Shown: positions 52,444 through 62,235, numbered from the stretch's first letter. The stretch: 64,000 bases of DNA from Candidatus Sulfuritelmatomonas gaucii (GCA_900290245.1 OKRB01000002.1:12463-76462), one strand, 5' to 3'. Numbers and translations are program-made. Notes: generated from the sequence alone by a model not told the origin.

Positions 52444-54855
52444 ATGACCGCAAACCGCGAAAAAAACGAGCCGCGCAAGCTGCCCATGATGCCGATTCGC
52501 GACATGGTCATCTTTCCCTACATGATGACCCCGTTCGTGGTGGGCCGCGAGTCGAGCGTCCGCGCCCTTGAAGAAGCCCTCAACGGCGACCGCAAGATCT
52601 TTCTCGCCACGCAGCACGACGCTTCAATCGACGAGCCCAAGGCCAAGGACATCTTCCAGGTCGGAGCGATCTGCAACATCGTGCAGAGCGTGAAGATGCC
52701 CGACGGCAACATCAAGGTGCTGGTCGAGGGCGTTGAGCGCGCCAAATCTATCGACGTGACCGACCGCGACGGCTTCTTTGTGGCCACGGTGCGCACCGGC
52801 AAAAGTCAGTTTGAGATGACACCCGCGGTCGAGCAGCTCATGCAGCGCGTGACTACGCTGTTTGAGAACTACGTCAAGCTGCAGCAGTCGCTCAATTACG
52901 AGACCATCATTGCCACCGTGCGCATGGATGAGCCCGCCAAGCTCTCTGACACCATCGCCGCCAACCTGCAGGTCGGCATTGAAGAAAAGCAGGAGTTGCT
53001 CGCCGTCTTCGATCCCGCGGCGCGGCTGGCGCGGCTGGCTGACATGCTCGACGTGGAAATTGAAAAACTCGATCTCGACCGCAACATCCAGTCGCGCGTG
53101 AAGCGCCAGATGGAGCGCGCGCAAAAAGAGTACTACCTCAACGAGAAGATCAAGGCCATCCAGAAGGAACTGGGCCGCGGCGAGAAAAGCGAGTTCGACG
53201 AGCTGCGTAAGAAGATCGAATCCGCGGGCATGCCCAAGGAAGTCCTGGAGAAGACCGTTCAGGAACTCAAGAAGCTCGAAGCCATGCCGCCCATGTCGGC
53301 CGAATCCACCGTCAGCCGCAACTACATCGACTGGTTGCTGGCCGTGCCGTGGAAGAAGAAATCTAAGGAAACCCGCTCCATTGACTACGCGGAGAAGGTC
53401 CTCAACAACGACCACTACGGTCTCGAAAAGATCAAGGAACGCATCCTTGAATTCCTCGCCGTGCGCCAATTGGTGAAAAATCCCAAAGGTTCGATCCTGT
53501 GCTTTGTCGGCCCTCCCGGCGTGGGCAAAACTTCGCTCGGCATGTCGATCGCGAAATCCACGGGCCGCAAGTTCGTGCGCCTTTCGCTGGGCGGCGTGCG
53601 CGACGAAGCCGAGGTCCGGGGCCATCGCCGCACCTACATCGGCGCCATGCCCGGCCAGATCATCCAGCACATGAAGCGCGCCGGCACCAAGAACCCCGTG
53701 TTCCTGCTCGACGAGGTCGACAAGATCAGCTCCGATTTTCGCGGCGATCCGGCCTCCGCGCTGCTTGAAGTGCTCGACCCCGAGCAGAACGTCACCTTCC
53801 AGGACCACTACCTCGACGTCGACTACGACCTGTCGCAGGTGCTCTTTGTAGCCACGGCCAATGTGCTGCACACTATTCCGCCGGCGTTGCAGGACCGCAT
53901 GGAAATCCTGCGCCTGCAGGGCTACACCGAGCCGGAAAAGCTTGAGATTGCGCGCCAGTACCTGGTGAAGAAGCAGCGCGAGCAGACCGGCCTGAGCGAA
54001 AAGAACATCGTCTTCAAAGACGACGCGATTCTCGAAATCATCCGCTCCTACACGCGCGAAGCCGGCGTACGCAACCTGGAGCGCGAAATCGGCAACGTGT
54101 GCCGCAAGGTCGCGCGCAAAGTGATAAAGGGCGGAATCAAGCACAAGGAAGAGATCAGCGCGCAGAATATCTCGGAGTTTCTCGGCGTGCAGAAGTTCCG
54201 CGACTCCGAGGCGCACGAGAGGAGCGAAGTCGGCCTCGTCACCGGTCTCGCGTGGACTGAAGTCGGCGGCAGCATCCTCACCACCGAGGTGCAGGTCCTC
54301 GACGGCAAAGGCAAGCTCACCATCACCGGCCAGATCGGCGACGTGATGCAGGAGTCAGGACAGGCCGCGCTCGCCTACATCCGCAGCAAGGCGCATGCCC
54401 TCGGCCTGTCGCGCGAGTTTTATCGCAATGTCGACATTCACCTGCACGTTCCGGAGGGCGCCATCCCCAAGGACGGACCTTCGGCTGGCATCACCATGGC
54501 CACGGCATTGGCCAGTGCGCTGGCCAAGATTCCTGTGCGCCGTGACGTCGCCATGACCGGCGAAATCACGCTGCGTGGCAAGGTACTGGCCATCGGCGGC
54601 CTGAAAGAGAAATTGCTCGCCGCCCTTCGCGCCGGAATCTTTGAGACCATCCTGCCCCGCGCCAACGAGAAGGATCTCTCCGAGCTGCCCGACAACATCA
54701 AGAACGCCATGAAGCTCCACTTCGTCGACACCATGGACGAAGTTCTGGCGCTTGCGCTCGAACGCCCGCTGCCTGCCCCACTTCCGGATGAAACGCAGAC
54801 CCTCACTGCGGTTCCGCCCGCCGAGGTGCCCGGCAATCTTCCAGCGCCCCAGTAA
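52444..54855 (+). CDS. lon: ATP-dependent protease Lon
   Basis: This 803-aa protease has the N-terminal substrate domain, the P-loop [13 protein letters not shown], Walker [11 protein letters not shown], and the C-terminal Ser-Lys dyad (Ser in PKDGPSAG and Lys in [14 protein letters not shown]). It degrades misfolded and regulatory proteins. Length is standard. A possible -10 TACAAT lies at 52358-52363, about 80 bp before the ATG. Confidence 0.97.
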   Translation: MTANREKNEPRKLPMMPIRDMVIFPYMMTPFVVGRESSVRALEEALNGDRKIFLATQHDASIDEPKAKDIFQVGAICNIVQSVKMPDGNIKVLVEGVERAKSIDVTDRDGFFVATVRTGKSQFEMTPAVEQLMQRVTTLFENYVKLQQSLNYETIIATVRMDEPAKLSDTIAANLQVGIEEKQELLAVFDPAARLARLADMLDVEIEKLDLDRNIQSRVKRQMERAQKEYYLNEKIKAIQKELGRGEKSEFDELRKKIESAGMPKEVLEKTVQELKKLEAMPPMSAESTVSRNYIDWLLAVPWKKKSKETRSIDYAEKVLNNDHYGLEKIKERILEFLAVRQLVKNPKGSILCFVGPPGVGKTSLGMSIAKSTGRKFVRLSLGGVRDEAEVRGHRRTYIGAMPGQIIQHMKRAGTKNPVFLLDEVDKISSDFRGDPASALLEVLDPEQNVTFQDHYLDVDYDLSQVLFVATANVLHTIPPALQDRMEILRLQGYTEPEKLEIARQYLVKKQREQTGLSEKNIVFKDDAILEIIRSYTREAGVRNLEREIGNVCRKVARKVIKGGIKHKEEISAQNISEFLGVQKFRDSEAHERSEVGLVTGLAWTEVGGSILTTEVQVLDGKGKLTITGQIGDVMQESGQAALAYIRSKAHALGLSREFYRNVDIHLHVPEGAIPKDGPSAGITMATALASALAKIPVRRDVAMTGEITLRGKVLAIGGLKEKLLAALRAGIFETILPRANEKDLSELPDNIKNAMKLHFVDTMDEVLALALERPLPAPLPDETQTLTAVPPAEVPGNLPAPQ

Positions 54856-54975
54856 TTTTCAGCTCGCTATCGGCGTTTAATCGCCAGCCGTGCACTGGCG
54901 CGGCCGCATGCATTTGGGATGACACACTCGCGCGTGCCCTTTACACTTGGTCCGACGTGCGAGGAGTGTCTTTTC

Positions 54976-57246
54976 ATGCTGAGCCGGCGAAGTTTTCTAA
55001 AGACGGGCATCACCACCGGAGCCGCGGCGTTGCCGCTGGTATCCAGGATCGACGCGCTGGACGGCGCAACTTTGGCAGCCCAGCAGACGGGTGGAGGCGA
55101 GAACGCCGCGACGGGGATTCTCGTCCCGCTGCCGGATCGCCTGCCACAGCAGCAGATCCCGGCAGAGCCCTGGCAAAACCGTGTCCGCCGCGTGGGCCAA
55201 ACCAACATGACCGAGCACGATCCCGCGGTGATGAACGTGGAGGAGTGGGCCGACTACTGGCACTCAGCCAAGGTCGATGTCGTCTTTGTCAGCGTCACCG
55301 GCATCCTCGCGTTCTATCCCTCCAAGGTGCCGTTCCACAAGCATGGAAAATTCCTGAACGGCCGCGACTTCTTCGGCGAGTGCACGGCGGCGGCAAAGCA
55401 GCGCGGCATGCGCGTGGTGGCACGCATGAGTCCCGACCTCAACTGGCCCGATGCGCTCGCGGCTCATCCTAAATGGGCGATGCGCCACAAAGACGGCTCG
55501 CCGCAGCTCTCCACCGAGGATCCACGCCTCTTCAAGACATGCATGTTCTCCAGCTACATGGATGATTACGTCCCCGCGATCATGCGCGAAATCAGCTCTC
55601 TCTACGACGTCGATTGCTTTTACACCAACGGCTGGCCGCCGCTGGGCAATTTGCCCGAGTGCTACTGCGCCAATTGCTCGAAGCTGCCGCCGGGCGGCAC
55701 GCCGGCCTACTGGCGCGTCTTCACCGAGCGGGTGCTCGCGCTGTGGCAGCGCTACGACGCCATCGCCAAGGAGAAGCAGGTCGACAGCTTTTACTTCGCC
55801 AACTCCGGCGGCAATGTGCGCGGCGGGCCGAATCTCGACCAACTCGGCAAAATCATCGCCTGGTTCCAGGCCGATAACCAAGGCCGCACCTACGAAGATC
55901 CCGCAGTGTGGGGATGCAGCTCGCAGGGCCGCGCGTGCAACGCGGTGCTCGACGGCAAGTTCGCGGCGAACGTGACGGCAGCCTACTCGACCGGAAATCC
56001 GGGCTGGCGCAACGCGTCGAAGTCTCCCGACGAAACGCGCATGTGGATCAACGAAACACTGGCCAGTGGCATGGTGCCGTATCTGCATTTTGTCGGCGCG
56101 GAAAAAGGCTTCTGTGAAGATCGCCGCTGGCAGAAGCTGGGCGTGGATTACTTTGATTGGACAGCGCGCCATGACGCGCATCTCGCCGCGCGCCGCTCCA
56201 TCGCCAACATCGGCGTCGTGATCGGCCAGAGCACGCAGCTTCTTTATCCCGGTCCGGCCACCGTGCGCACGCGCGCCTACATGCACGAAACGACTCAGGG
56301 AATCTACGATGCGCTGCTGCGCGGCCGCTTCGCCTTCGACTATGTCCACGAAGACCGCCTCGAGCCAGAGCGCCTCAAAAAGTATCGAGCGCTTCTGCTG
56401 CCCAACGTGGCCATGCTCAGCGACCGGCAATGCGAGCAACTCAGCGATTATGTCCGCGCCGGCGGCTCGCTGATGGCCGACTTCGAGACCAGCCTCTACG
56501 ACGAAAACCTCAACCCGCGGGCCGATTTCGGTCTTGCCGGCCTGTTCGGCGTCAGCAAAGTCGGCGATGCAGTGGGCACCAACGGCAATCCGTATTACGC
56601 GCGCATTGAAAGACCAGAATCGCCGCCGCCGCAATCGCCCGCCCCGCACGCAATCGTTGAGGGCTTCCGCGACACGAACTGGATTCCAGGAGCGCAGAAT
56701 CGCCTGCCACTCAAGCCCGTCGGCAATCCGGTGCTCACCGTGGTTCCGGGATTTGTGCGCTATCCGCCGGAACTCGCATATCCCCCGGTTTCAGAGACCA
56801 CTGAACCGGCCGTGGTGCTGCGCGAATCCGGCTCAAGCCGCCTCGCCTGGTTTTCGGGCGACGTGGAGCGCACCTGGTGGCTCACCGGCCACGGCGATCT
56901 GCTGCGCCTGCTCCACAACACGATTCGCTGGCTCACCCACGATGAGCGAGTCGTCAGCGTCGAAGGGCCCGGCTTCATCGAGATGTTCGCGTGGGAAACG
57001 CGTCCAGGCTATGCCGTTCATTTGCTCAATTACTCAAATGCCAACGCATTCCACGGCTGGATGCAGTCGATCGATCCGCTTGGGGCCCAGCAGTTGAGCA
57101 TGAAACTGCCGCCGCAAGTGCACGTGAAATCCGTCGAGCTGCTGCGCGCGGAGCAGACCGTGCCCTTCAAACTCGACGGTCAGACGCTGCGCTTCACAGT
57201 GCCGGCCGTCGCCGATTACGAGGTGGCGGCAGTGACAGTGGCGTAG
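54976..57246 (+). CDS. Tat-exported glycoside hydrolase-like protein with trimerisation domain
   Basis: This 756-aa protein has a twin-arginine signal (LSRRSFLKTG) at its N-terminus, a TIM-barrel-like region resembling the hypothetical glycosyl hydrolase group GHL6 (EWADYWHSAKVDVVFVSVTG, DCFYTNGWPPLGNLPECYC) and a later beta-galactosidase-trimerisation-like domain (LSDRQCEQLSDYVRAGGSLM). It may degrade a fucose- or galactose-containing polymer in the periplasm. The start ATG 54976 is set by the Tat motif and GGAG 9 nt upstream. The exact substrate and active-site acids are not determined. Confidence 0.75.
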   Translation: MLSRRSFLKTGITTGAAALPLVSRIDALDGATLAAQQTGGGENAATGILVPLPDRLPQQQIPAEPWQNRVRRVGQTNMTEHDPAVMNVEEWADYWHSAKVDVVFVSVTGILAFYPSKVPFHKHGKFLNGRDFFGECTAAAKQRGMRVVARMSPDLNWPDALAAHPKWAMRHKDGSPQLSTEDPRLFKTCMFSSYMDDYVPAIMREISSLYDVDCFYTNGWPPLGNLPECYCANCSKLPPGGTPAYWRVFTERVLALWQRYDAIAKEKQVDSFYFANSGGNVRGGPNLDQLGKIIAWFQADNQGRTYEDPAVWGCSSQGRACNAVLDGKFAANVTAAYSTGNPGWRNASKSPDETRMWINETLASGMVPYLHFVGAEKGFCEDRRWQKLGVDYFDWTARHDAHLAARRSIANIGVVIGQSTQLLYPGPATVRTRAYMHETTQGIYDALLRGRFAFDYVHEDRLEPERLKKYRALLLPNVAMLSDRQCEQLSDYVRAGGSLMADFETSLYDENLNPRADFGLAGLFGVSKVGDAVGTNGNPYYARIERPESPPPQSPAPHAIVEGFRDTNWIPGAQNRLPLKPVGNPVLTVVPGFVRYPPELAYPPVSETTEPAVVLRESGSSRLAWFSGDVERTWWLTGHGDLLRLLHNTIRWLTHDERVVSVEGPGFIEMFAWETRPGYAVHLLNYSNANAFHGWMQSIDPLGAQQLSMKLPPQVHVKSVELLRAEQTVPFKLDGQTLRFTVPAVADYEVAAVTVA

Positions 57247-57328
57247 CAGACACAGAAAACATAGGAATTTCGCGGTGTCATCCCAACCGACTATATCGCA
57301 GTGCAGGCGGTCGAAGGGTGCCCCGAAC

Positions 57329-57362
57329 CGTTCCCTAATCCCTAATCCCTGGTCCCTGTCTT
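57329..57362. repeat. Heptamer array at the end of the glycosyltransferase gene
   Basis: CCCTAAT, CCCTAAT, CCCTGGT, CCCTGTC with an exact 7-bp step (57333-57360). The reverse sense contains the TAG stop (57335-57337) and codes the last residues QGPGIRD of the leftward gene. Confidence 0.8.
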
Positions 57363-58621
57363 TCGAGTTTCTCCAGCGCATCACATGCCGTCATCACGCC
57401 ATTTTCGCGCGCAACTTCTTCGGCCGCGGCTCGTGCCCGCTCGTCATACTCCGGCTCGGAAAGCATCTCCCTCGCCTTGCGCGCCACACGCCACGCTTTA
57501 AAGTCGGAGCGCTGAACGACGCGCGCCACTCCCAGGCGCCGCATGCGCCGTGCGTTGTCCGGCTGGTCGTGCGAGTAGGGCATGATCAGCATTGGCCGGC
57601 CCGCGCGCAGGCATTGCGCCGTGGTGCCCACACCACCTTGATGAACCACGAGCGACGCGCGCGGAAACAATCGTGAATACGGCGCGTACTCTGCCACGCA
57701 AATCAATTCGGGCAGCGAAATCTCAGGTCTATTGCGCGGATCGTCCCCGATCAGCAGCACGGCGCGCACGCCCAGCTTGATGGCCGCTCGCGCCGATTGC
57801 TCGTAGAAATCGCCCGCAGCCATCACCGCAGCCGAGCCAAGCGTGAAAACAGCCGGCGGCTCGCCCGCATTCAAAAATGTTTCAAGCTGCGAGGGTAGTG
57901 CGGCGTTGCCGGCGTCCGCATCGTAAAAACAGAATCCCGTAATCAGCGTGTGCTCAGGCCAATCCTTCTGCTCGACGCCCAGAACGCGCGAGAAGAGCGC
58001 GAGCACCAGGTGCGGCGAGTGCTTGGCCTCGAAAATGGGGTTCTTGCCCATCGGCAAGCCGAGCTCGCGCCGCAGTTCGTAAATCGGCTCAGGCCATTTG
58101 CGCGTGACAAAGCGCGCCAGCCGACGCATGGCGCCGCCCATGCCCGGAGCCTTGTCGGCGCGCGACAGCCGCGGATACGGCGGCAGCACCGGTGGATCGT
58201 ACGCGGAAAAAAACGAGAACGGCGCCAGCACGTAGCTTGCCCACGGAATACCCGTCACCTCCGCCACAATCGGTCCCGCGTAGTTCAGTTCGCCCAGCAG
58301 CAGCAGATCGGCGCGCGCGGGCCGCGTCGCCGCGTCGAGCAGGTCGTCATAGGTCTGCCTCAGCACCGGGAAGAGGAATTCGCGCAGCCCTGTCTCCGTG
58401 CCCTTCTTCACGTCGTAAATCATCTGGATGAGCAGCGTATTCGAGGGATCGATATCGGGCCGGAGCGCGTGAAATTCAATGCCGAGTGGCTCGATTTTCC
58501 GGCGGTAGAGGTTGGGCAGCGCCATCACCGGCGAGTGGCCGCGGCGCTTCAGTTCGAGCGCAATGGCAATCAGCGGATTGATATCACCAAAGGTGCCGAT
58601 GTTCGACAGAACGATGCGCAA
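57335..58621 (-). CDS. UDP-glycosyltransferase, MGT/GT1-type
   Basis: This 428-aa cytoplasmic glycosyltransferase (UGT/macrolide GT fold) starts LRIVLSNIGTFGDINPLIAIALEL and has the C-terminal donor site VVHQGGVGTTAQCLRAGRPML and IMPYSHDQPDNA. It would glycosylate a small hydrophobic acceptor. TTG 58621 is chosen (GAGGA 8 nt upstream); an upstream frame start at 58696 adds ~25 residues. The last residues QGPGIRD and the stop come from a heptamer array. Confidence 0.9.
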   Translation of the reverse strand: MRIVLSNIGTFGDINPLIAIALELKRRGHSPVMALPNLYRRKIEPLGIEFHALRPDIDPSNTLLIQMIYDVKKGTETGLREFLFPVLRQTYDDLLDAATRPARADLLLLGELNYAGPIVAEVTGIPWASYVLAPFSFFSAYDPPVLPPYPRLSRADKAPGMGGAMRRLARFVTRKWPEPIYELRRELGLPMGKNPIFEAKHSPHLVLALFSRVLGVEQKDWPEHTLITGFCFYDADAGNAALPSQLETFLNAGEPPAVFTLGSAAVMAAGDFYEQSARAAIKLGVRAVLLIGDDPRNRPEISLPELICVAEYAPYSRLFPRASLVVHQGGVGTTAQCLRAGRPMLIMPYSHDQPDNARRMRRLGVARVVQRSDFKAWRVARKAREMLSEPEYDERARAAAEEVARENGVMTACDALEKLERQGPGIRD

Positions 58622-58686
58622 TCCCGGGATCCTCAGGGCATGAAGGGTCGCAGCTTTGAGGGTAATGCATGGCGGGAGTCCGCCGC

Positions 58687-59508
58687 ATGATAACAATTGA
58701 AAAATTCTTCGGGTTGGCGGAAATCTGCATTAGAGTATTGCTCATGCCCGGTCACAGCAAAGCCACCATTGTCAGCATGGCCGTCGTCACCGTCGTCATC
58801 ACTTCGCTGCTGCACGAGGGGCTGGGCCATGGCGTGACCGCATGGCTGCGGGGCGACGTGGTTCGGGAGCTCACCAGCAATCATCTCGACTCTGTCCGCC
58901 GCGATCGGCTGGTTGATGCAGGCGGTACCATCGTGAATCTCGTTGCAGGCGCGATTTGCCTGTTTGCCTCGGCATTCGCGCATCGCGTCAACACTCGCTA
59001 CTTTCTCTGGTTTCTCGGCAGCGTCAACCTGCTACTCGGCGCCGGCTACTTCCTCTTTTCCGGCGTGCTCGGTCTTGGCGACTGGGCCGACCTGATTCGC
59101 GGATTTCCGCACGCTGCTCCGTGGCGCGTCGGCATGGCTTTTTTGGGCGCCGCGTTCTACTTCTTCTTTGTGCGCCTCATCGCGATTACGCTTCATCCAT
59201 TTGTGCCGCGCCGCAGCGATTACAACATCGTGGCCCGGCTGCCATACCTTGCCGCGTGCGCCTTCTGGTGCCTTGCCGGAGCGTTTGATCCGCTCGGCTT
59301 TCGCCTGATGCTGCTGTCTACCATTCCAGCTTCATTCGGCGGCATGTCGGGCCTGCTTTGGGCCGACAGCCTTATACCGGGCGCCAAACCGGAAGAAGAA
59401 CTCGTGGTCGAGCGAAGCCCGATCTGGTGGACCGTGGCTATTGTGCTCGGTTGCGCATTCCTGCTCACCGTGGCCCGCGGAATCGAATTCCATCAGCCGC
59501 AGACCTGA
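58687..59508 (+). CDS. Membrane protein with HExxxH motif, unknown
   Basis: This 273-aa protein has about 6 membrane helices and the segment TSLLHEGLGHGVTAWLRGD near residue 42. HEGLGH has one more residue between the histidines than the HExxH of M50-type proteases, so protease activity is doubtful. Starts at 58669, 58687 and 58744 are possible; 58687 has GGGAG 8 nt upstream. Confidence 0.7.
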   Translation: MITIEKFFGLAEICIRVLLMPGHSKATIVSMAVVTVVITSLLHEGLGHGVTAWLRGDVVRELTSNHLDSVRRDRLVDAGGTIVNLVAGAICLFASAFAHRVNTRYFLWFLGSVNLLLGAGYFLFSGVLGLGDWADLIRGFPHAAPWRVGMAFLGAAFYFFFVRLIAITLHPFVPRRSDYNIVARLPYLAACAFWCLAGAFDPLGFRLMLLSTIPASFGGMSGLLWADSLIPGAKPEEELVVERSPIWWTVAIVLGCAFLLTVARGIEFHQPQT

Positions 59509-59540
59509 TCCGCTGGTGACTCTGCCAGCGCTTTCCGCAG

Positions 59541-60479
59541 TTACTGCCCAGGTTTTGGCTTCGCGCTGGCGCAGGCCGTCGGCACATCCTTCAGTGTCGG
59601 CTGAAGGTCTGGCCAGTATGGGCTCTGCTTCAGCAGCGAGCAAAAATCCCCAAGGGAAGGGAAGGGATTCTGCTGCGCCTTCGGTCCCAGCGCATCCACA
59701 AACTTCCACGCCATGGTAGAGTGCCCTGTGTAAATCAGATCGAGCACGACGCCCCACAGCGACTGCCCGATCTCGTCAGCGTTTTCCGCATTCACTACCT
59801 TCCGCGCCGCGCCTAGTTCCTTGTTCCATTGCGCCGGCGTGGGCGCAGCCTTTTGCATCTTGTCCATGGCCAGATGAAAGCCGCCGCCTTTCTTGTCGTC
59901 GATCCAGCGCAGCGTCACCACCTCTGAAGGCGAGCAGGCAAAGCACGTGGGCCAATAGGCAAACGTCCAGTCGGCCGTGATGTAGTAGTAGGTCCCATCC
60001 TTGGCGCGCTCAAAGTGCGCTTCGTCGTCATCGGCATCGTTGAGCGTAGCCAGCAATTTAAACTCCGGCGCAAGCTCGAATACGTAATGCGTCATGCAGC
60101 AATGCGCGCCGCCGGTATACGTGGAAACAATCATGTCGGGCCGGCCGAGTCCGGTCAGGTCAGTGCCGTTCGGGATGAATGGAACGTTCCAGTCTGCATT
60201 ACTTGGCTGGCCCAGGGTTGCGTTTTGATAGCCATCGAGTACCTTGCTGTAAATGAGCTTGCCGCCGCTCGTCACCCGCAGGCATATGCCGTCGTCGCGT
60301 GAATACGTCCGGAAAGTGAACTTACCCACCGTTACCACGCCCATTGGATTCTTGCTCGCGCACGCCGCCACAACGTTTTTCGCCGGGTACTGTGCGAAGA
60401 GCTGCGCCGAAGCAGCGAGCAATAACGCCACCAGCATGCCGGCCAGAGCCCACGCTGGTTTCCACGCATCTTGCCTCAT
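59541..60479 (-). CDS. Secreted protein, unknown
   Basis: A 312-aa protein with a signal peptide (about residues 8-30, ALAGMLVALLLAASAQLFAQ). The mature part reads VTVGKFTFRTYSRDDGICLRV, GRPDMIVSTYTGGAHCCMTH and later a Trp/Pro-rich segment, suggesting a beta-propeller/FG-GAP-like domain describing a sensor or binding protein, not a recognised enzyme. The ATG 60479 is used; the frame upstream is repeat-like DNA. Confidence 0.7.
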   Translation of the reverse strand: MRQDAWKPAWALAGMLVALLLAASAQLFAQYPAKNVVAACASKNPMGVVTVGKFTFRTYSRDDGICLRVTSGGKLIYSKVLDGYQNATLGQPSNADWNVPFIPNGTDLTGLGRPDMIVSTYTGGAHCCMTHYVFELAPEFKLLATLNDADDDEAHFERAKDGTYYYITADWTFAYWPTCFACSPSEVVTLRWIDDKKGGGFHLAMDKMQKAAPTPAQWNKELGAARKVVNAENADEIGQSLWGVVLDLIYTGHSTMAWKFVDALGPKAQQNPFPSLGDFCSLLKQSPYWPDLQPTLKDVPTACASAKPKPGQ

Positions 60480-60529
60480 AATCTCTCCGTGATTCCTGCA
60501 ACAATAGCACCATGGGATATGCTTTTTCC

Positions 60530-60568
60530 GATCTCTAGTCTCTGATCTCTGTTCTCTGATCTCTGTCT
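60530..60568. repeat. Heptamer array TCTCTGA/TCTCTGT
   Basis: TCTCTAG, TCTCTGA, TCTCTGT, TCTCTGA, TCTCTGT with an exact 7-bp step (60532-60566), ending 3 nt before a small gene. It is the same family as the array at 1-53. Confidence 0.85.
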
Positions 60569-60570
60569 TT

Positions 60571-60702
60571 ATGAAGATCCTCCTCGCCATTGCCGCCATC
60601 GTCCTCATCGCCGGCTCGCTCTACGCCGACTACAAGTGGCGCCGCTGGATAGAAGCCCGCCGGCAGCAACGCGACCATCCCGATTCCGGCGCCAAGCCCT
60701 GA
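60571..60702 (+). CDS. Small 43-aa single-helix membrane protein
   Basis: A short reading frame giving MKILLAIAAIVLIAG followed by SLYADYKWRRWIEARRQQRD and a short tail. One membrane helix (about 3-19) is followed by a strongly basic, Trp-rich segment, a common plan of small membrane proteins. It lies between two heptamer arrays, and its TGA is part of the second one. Confidence 0.5.
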   Translation: MKILLAIAAIVLIAGSLYADYKWRRWIEARRQQRDHPDSGAKP

Positions 60703-60730
60703 CCGCTGGCCCCGACCCCCGACTCCCGCC
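60699..60730. repeat. Heptamer array after the small gene
   Basis: CCCTGAC, CGCTGGC, CCCGACC, CCCGACT, CCCGCC with a 7-bp step, starting at the TGA stop. Confidence 0.65.
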
Positions 60731-60790
60731 ATTCCCCCTCCTCCCCGTTCTTCGTTCGTTACAATGGCTTTAGGGAGCCGTCCAACCAAC

Positions 60791-61510
60791 ATGCGTTCGA
60801 TCCTTGCCACTCACTTCCCCAAGCGCCGGGCCCGCGCCATTTCGCACCGCACCATCTCGCTCCGTGCCCGGCTGCTTGCTGCTCTTGCGCCCGCCGCGCT
60901 TCTTGCCTCCGTAATCTTTTGCCCGGCCGTCGCCGCGCACGCCCAGTTTGGCCCTCCGGCCACCACCCCGGTCCACGACCCCGCCGCGCTCAAGCCGCCG
61001 CCGGGCGCCAAGGTCGCCATCATAGAATTCGAAGACCTGGAGTGCCCCGACTGCGCCTTTGCCAACCCTGTGCTCAAGCAGGCCGCCGAGCAGTATCACA
61101 TCCCTTGGCTTCGCCACGACTTCCCGCTGCCCTTCCACAACTGGAGCTTCCAGGCCGCCGTCAACGCCCGCTTCTTCGACACCAAAAGCAAGACCCTCGG
61201 CGACGAATACCGCGATTACATCTTCGCCAACCAGATCTCCATTGAAACGCCGGCGCAGCTCCAGCAGTTCACGCAGAAATTCGCGCAGGCTCACGGCGTC
61301 GCGCTGCCATTCGCCGTCGATCCCATGGGCAAGTTTGCCCAGGCGGTCAAGGAAGACTACGCCCTCGGCCAGCGCATCGGCATCGAGCACACGCCTACCA
61401 TCTGGATCGTCACCAACGGCTCCCACGTCGCGCCGTTCGTCGAGGTGGTCGACCGCAGCAAGCTTTACCAGCTCATCGACCAGGCCATCGCCGAAACCCG
61501 CGGCCACTAG
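60791..61510 (+). CDS. Secreted DsbA/thioredoxin-fold protein
   Basis: This 239-aa exported protein has an N-terminal signal region (about 20-45) and a DsbA-type fold with the redox motif CPDC in EFEDLECPDCAFANPV and the cis-Pro loop EHTPTIWIV. It resembles the DsbA/DsbG-like thiol oxidoreductases and may form or isomerise disulfides. The start may be 60764 or 60791. Confidence 0.85.
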   Translation: MRSILATHFPKRRARAISHRTISLRARLLAALAPAALLASVIFCPAVAAHAQFGPPATTPVHDPAALKPPPGAKVAIIEFEDLECPDCAFANPVLKQAAEQYHIPWLRHDFPLPFHNWSFQAAVNARFFDTKSKTLGDEYRDYIFANQISIETPAQLQQFTQKFAQAHGVALPFAVDPMGKFAQAVKEDYALGQRIGIEHTPTIWIVTNGSHVAPFVEVVDRSKLYQLIDQAIAETRGH

Positions 61511-61582
61511 CCAGGTGCCCAACATTCGGCGTCCGCCGCGGCTGAGCTTTGCGCCTATGGTGGAAAAGCGCTCAGCGTAACC

Positions 61583-62080
61583 ATGAGACCCGCCCCCGCC
61601 CATCCCGCACCCCTACGCGCCATTCTGTGGGGCGGCCTGCTCTGCGGCGCGCTCGATATCACCGCCGCCTTCGTCATCTACGGCGCCATGGGCCTTCCTC
61701 CCACGCGGCTGCTTCAGGGAATCGCCTCCGGCCTCCTCGGCCCGCGTGCCTTCGCCGGCGGCGTTCCCACCGCGCTGCTCGGCTTCTTCTCTGAGTTTCT
61801 GATCGCCACCGGCACCGCAGCCGTCTATGTCCTCGCCGGCCTCTGGATGGTCTTCCTCACGCGCCGCCCCTGGCTCGCCGGCCCGCTCTATGGAATCGCC
61901 GTCTACTGGTTCATGCAGCTCGTGGTGCTGCCGCTGTCGCGCTACGCCCACCGCCGCTTCTCGCTCCGGATCACGCTTATCGGCATCGCCATCCACATGG
62001 TCTGCGTGGGCCTGCCCATCGCGCTCGCCGCCCGCCGCTTCGCTACATGCAGGGAGCAGGGAGTAGCCAGTAGCCGGTAG
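61583..62080 (+). CDS. Four-helix membrane protein, unknown
   Basis: A 165-aa protein with about four membrane helices. The first is ILWGGLLCGALDITAAFVIYG; the pattern GLWMVFLTRRPWLAGPLYGIAVYWFMQLVVLPLS is common among acidobacterial orphan proteins of unknown function. The last residues REQGVASSR and the TAG stop lie in a heptamer array (AGGGAGC, AGGGAGT, AGCCAGT). Confidence 0.7.
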   Translation: MRPAPAHPAPLRAILWGGLLCGALDITAAFVIYGAMGLPPTRLLQGIASGLLGPRAFAGGVPTALLGFFSEFLIATGTAAVYVLAGLWMVFLTRRPWLAGPLYGIAVYWFMQLVVLPLSRYAHRRFSLRITLIGIAIHMVCVGLPIALAARRFATCREQGVASSR

Positions 62081-62235
62081 CCAGTAGCCGGTGGCGAAAA
62101 ACTCTAAAGCCCGGAAATCGCAGTTGAGAACAAAAACAGAAAAGCCAATAGCGAGAATTCTTCAGCTACAAGCTACCGGCTACCAGCTACAGGCTGACCC
62201 CTAGTCCCTAATCCCTGGTCCCTAGTCCCTGCATC
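62050..62235. repeat. Inverted pair of heptamer arrays between two convergent genes
   Basis: Left arm 62050-62094 (AGGGAGC, AGGGAGT, AGCCAGT, AGCCGGT, AGCCAGT) and right arm 62162-62232 (CAGCTACAAGCTACCGGC, then CCCTAGT, CCCTAAT, CCCTGGT, CCCTAGT). The arms carry both genes' stop codons, TAG at 62078 (+) and 62208 (-). Confidence 0.8.

Noticed and set aside
52624-54216. 530-codon minus-strand frame opposite lon
   Set aside because: Shadow of lon, His/Leu-rich low-complexity translation.
55264-56649. 461-codon minus-strand frame opposite the Tat-exported protein
   Set aside because: Shadow of a gene with a clear Tat signal and fold.
58687-59508. M50-type intramembrane protease
   Set aside because: HEGLGH has HExxxH spacing, not HExxH, and no second metal motif was seen.
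57329-62232. Telomere-like CCCTAAT repeats
   Set aside because: Units are degenerate, interstitial, in both orientations, and belong to the general heptamer family at gene ends.
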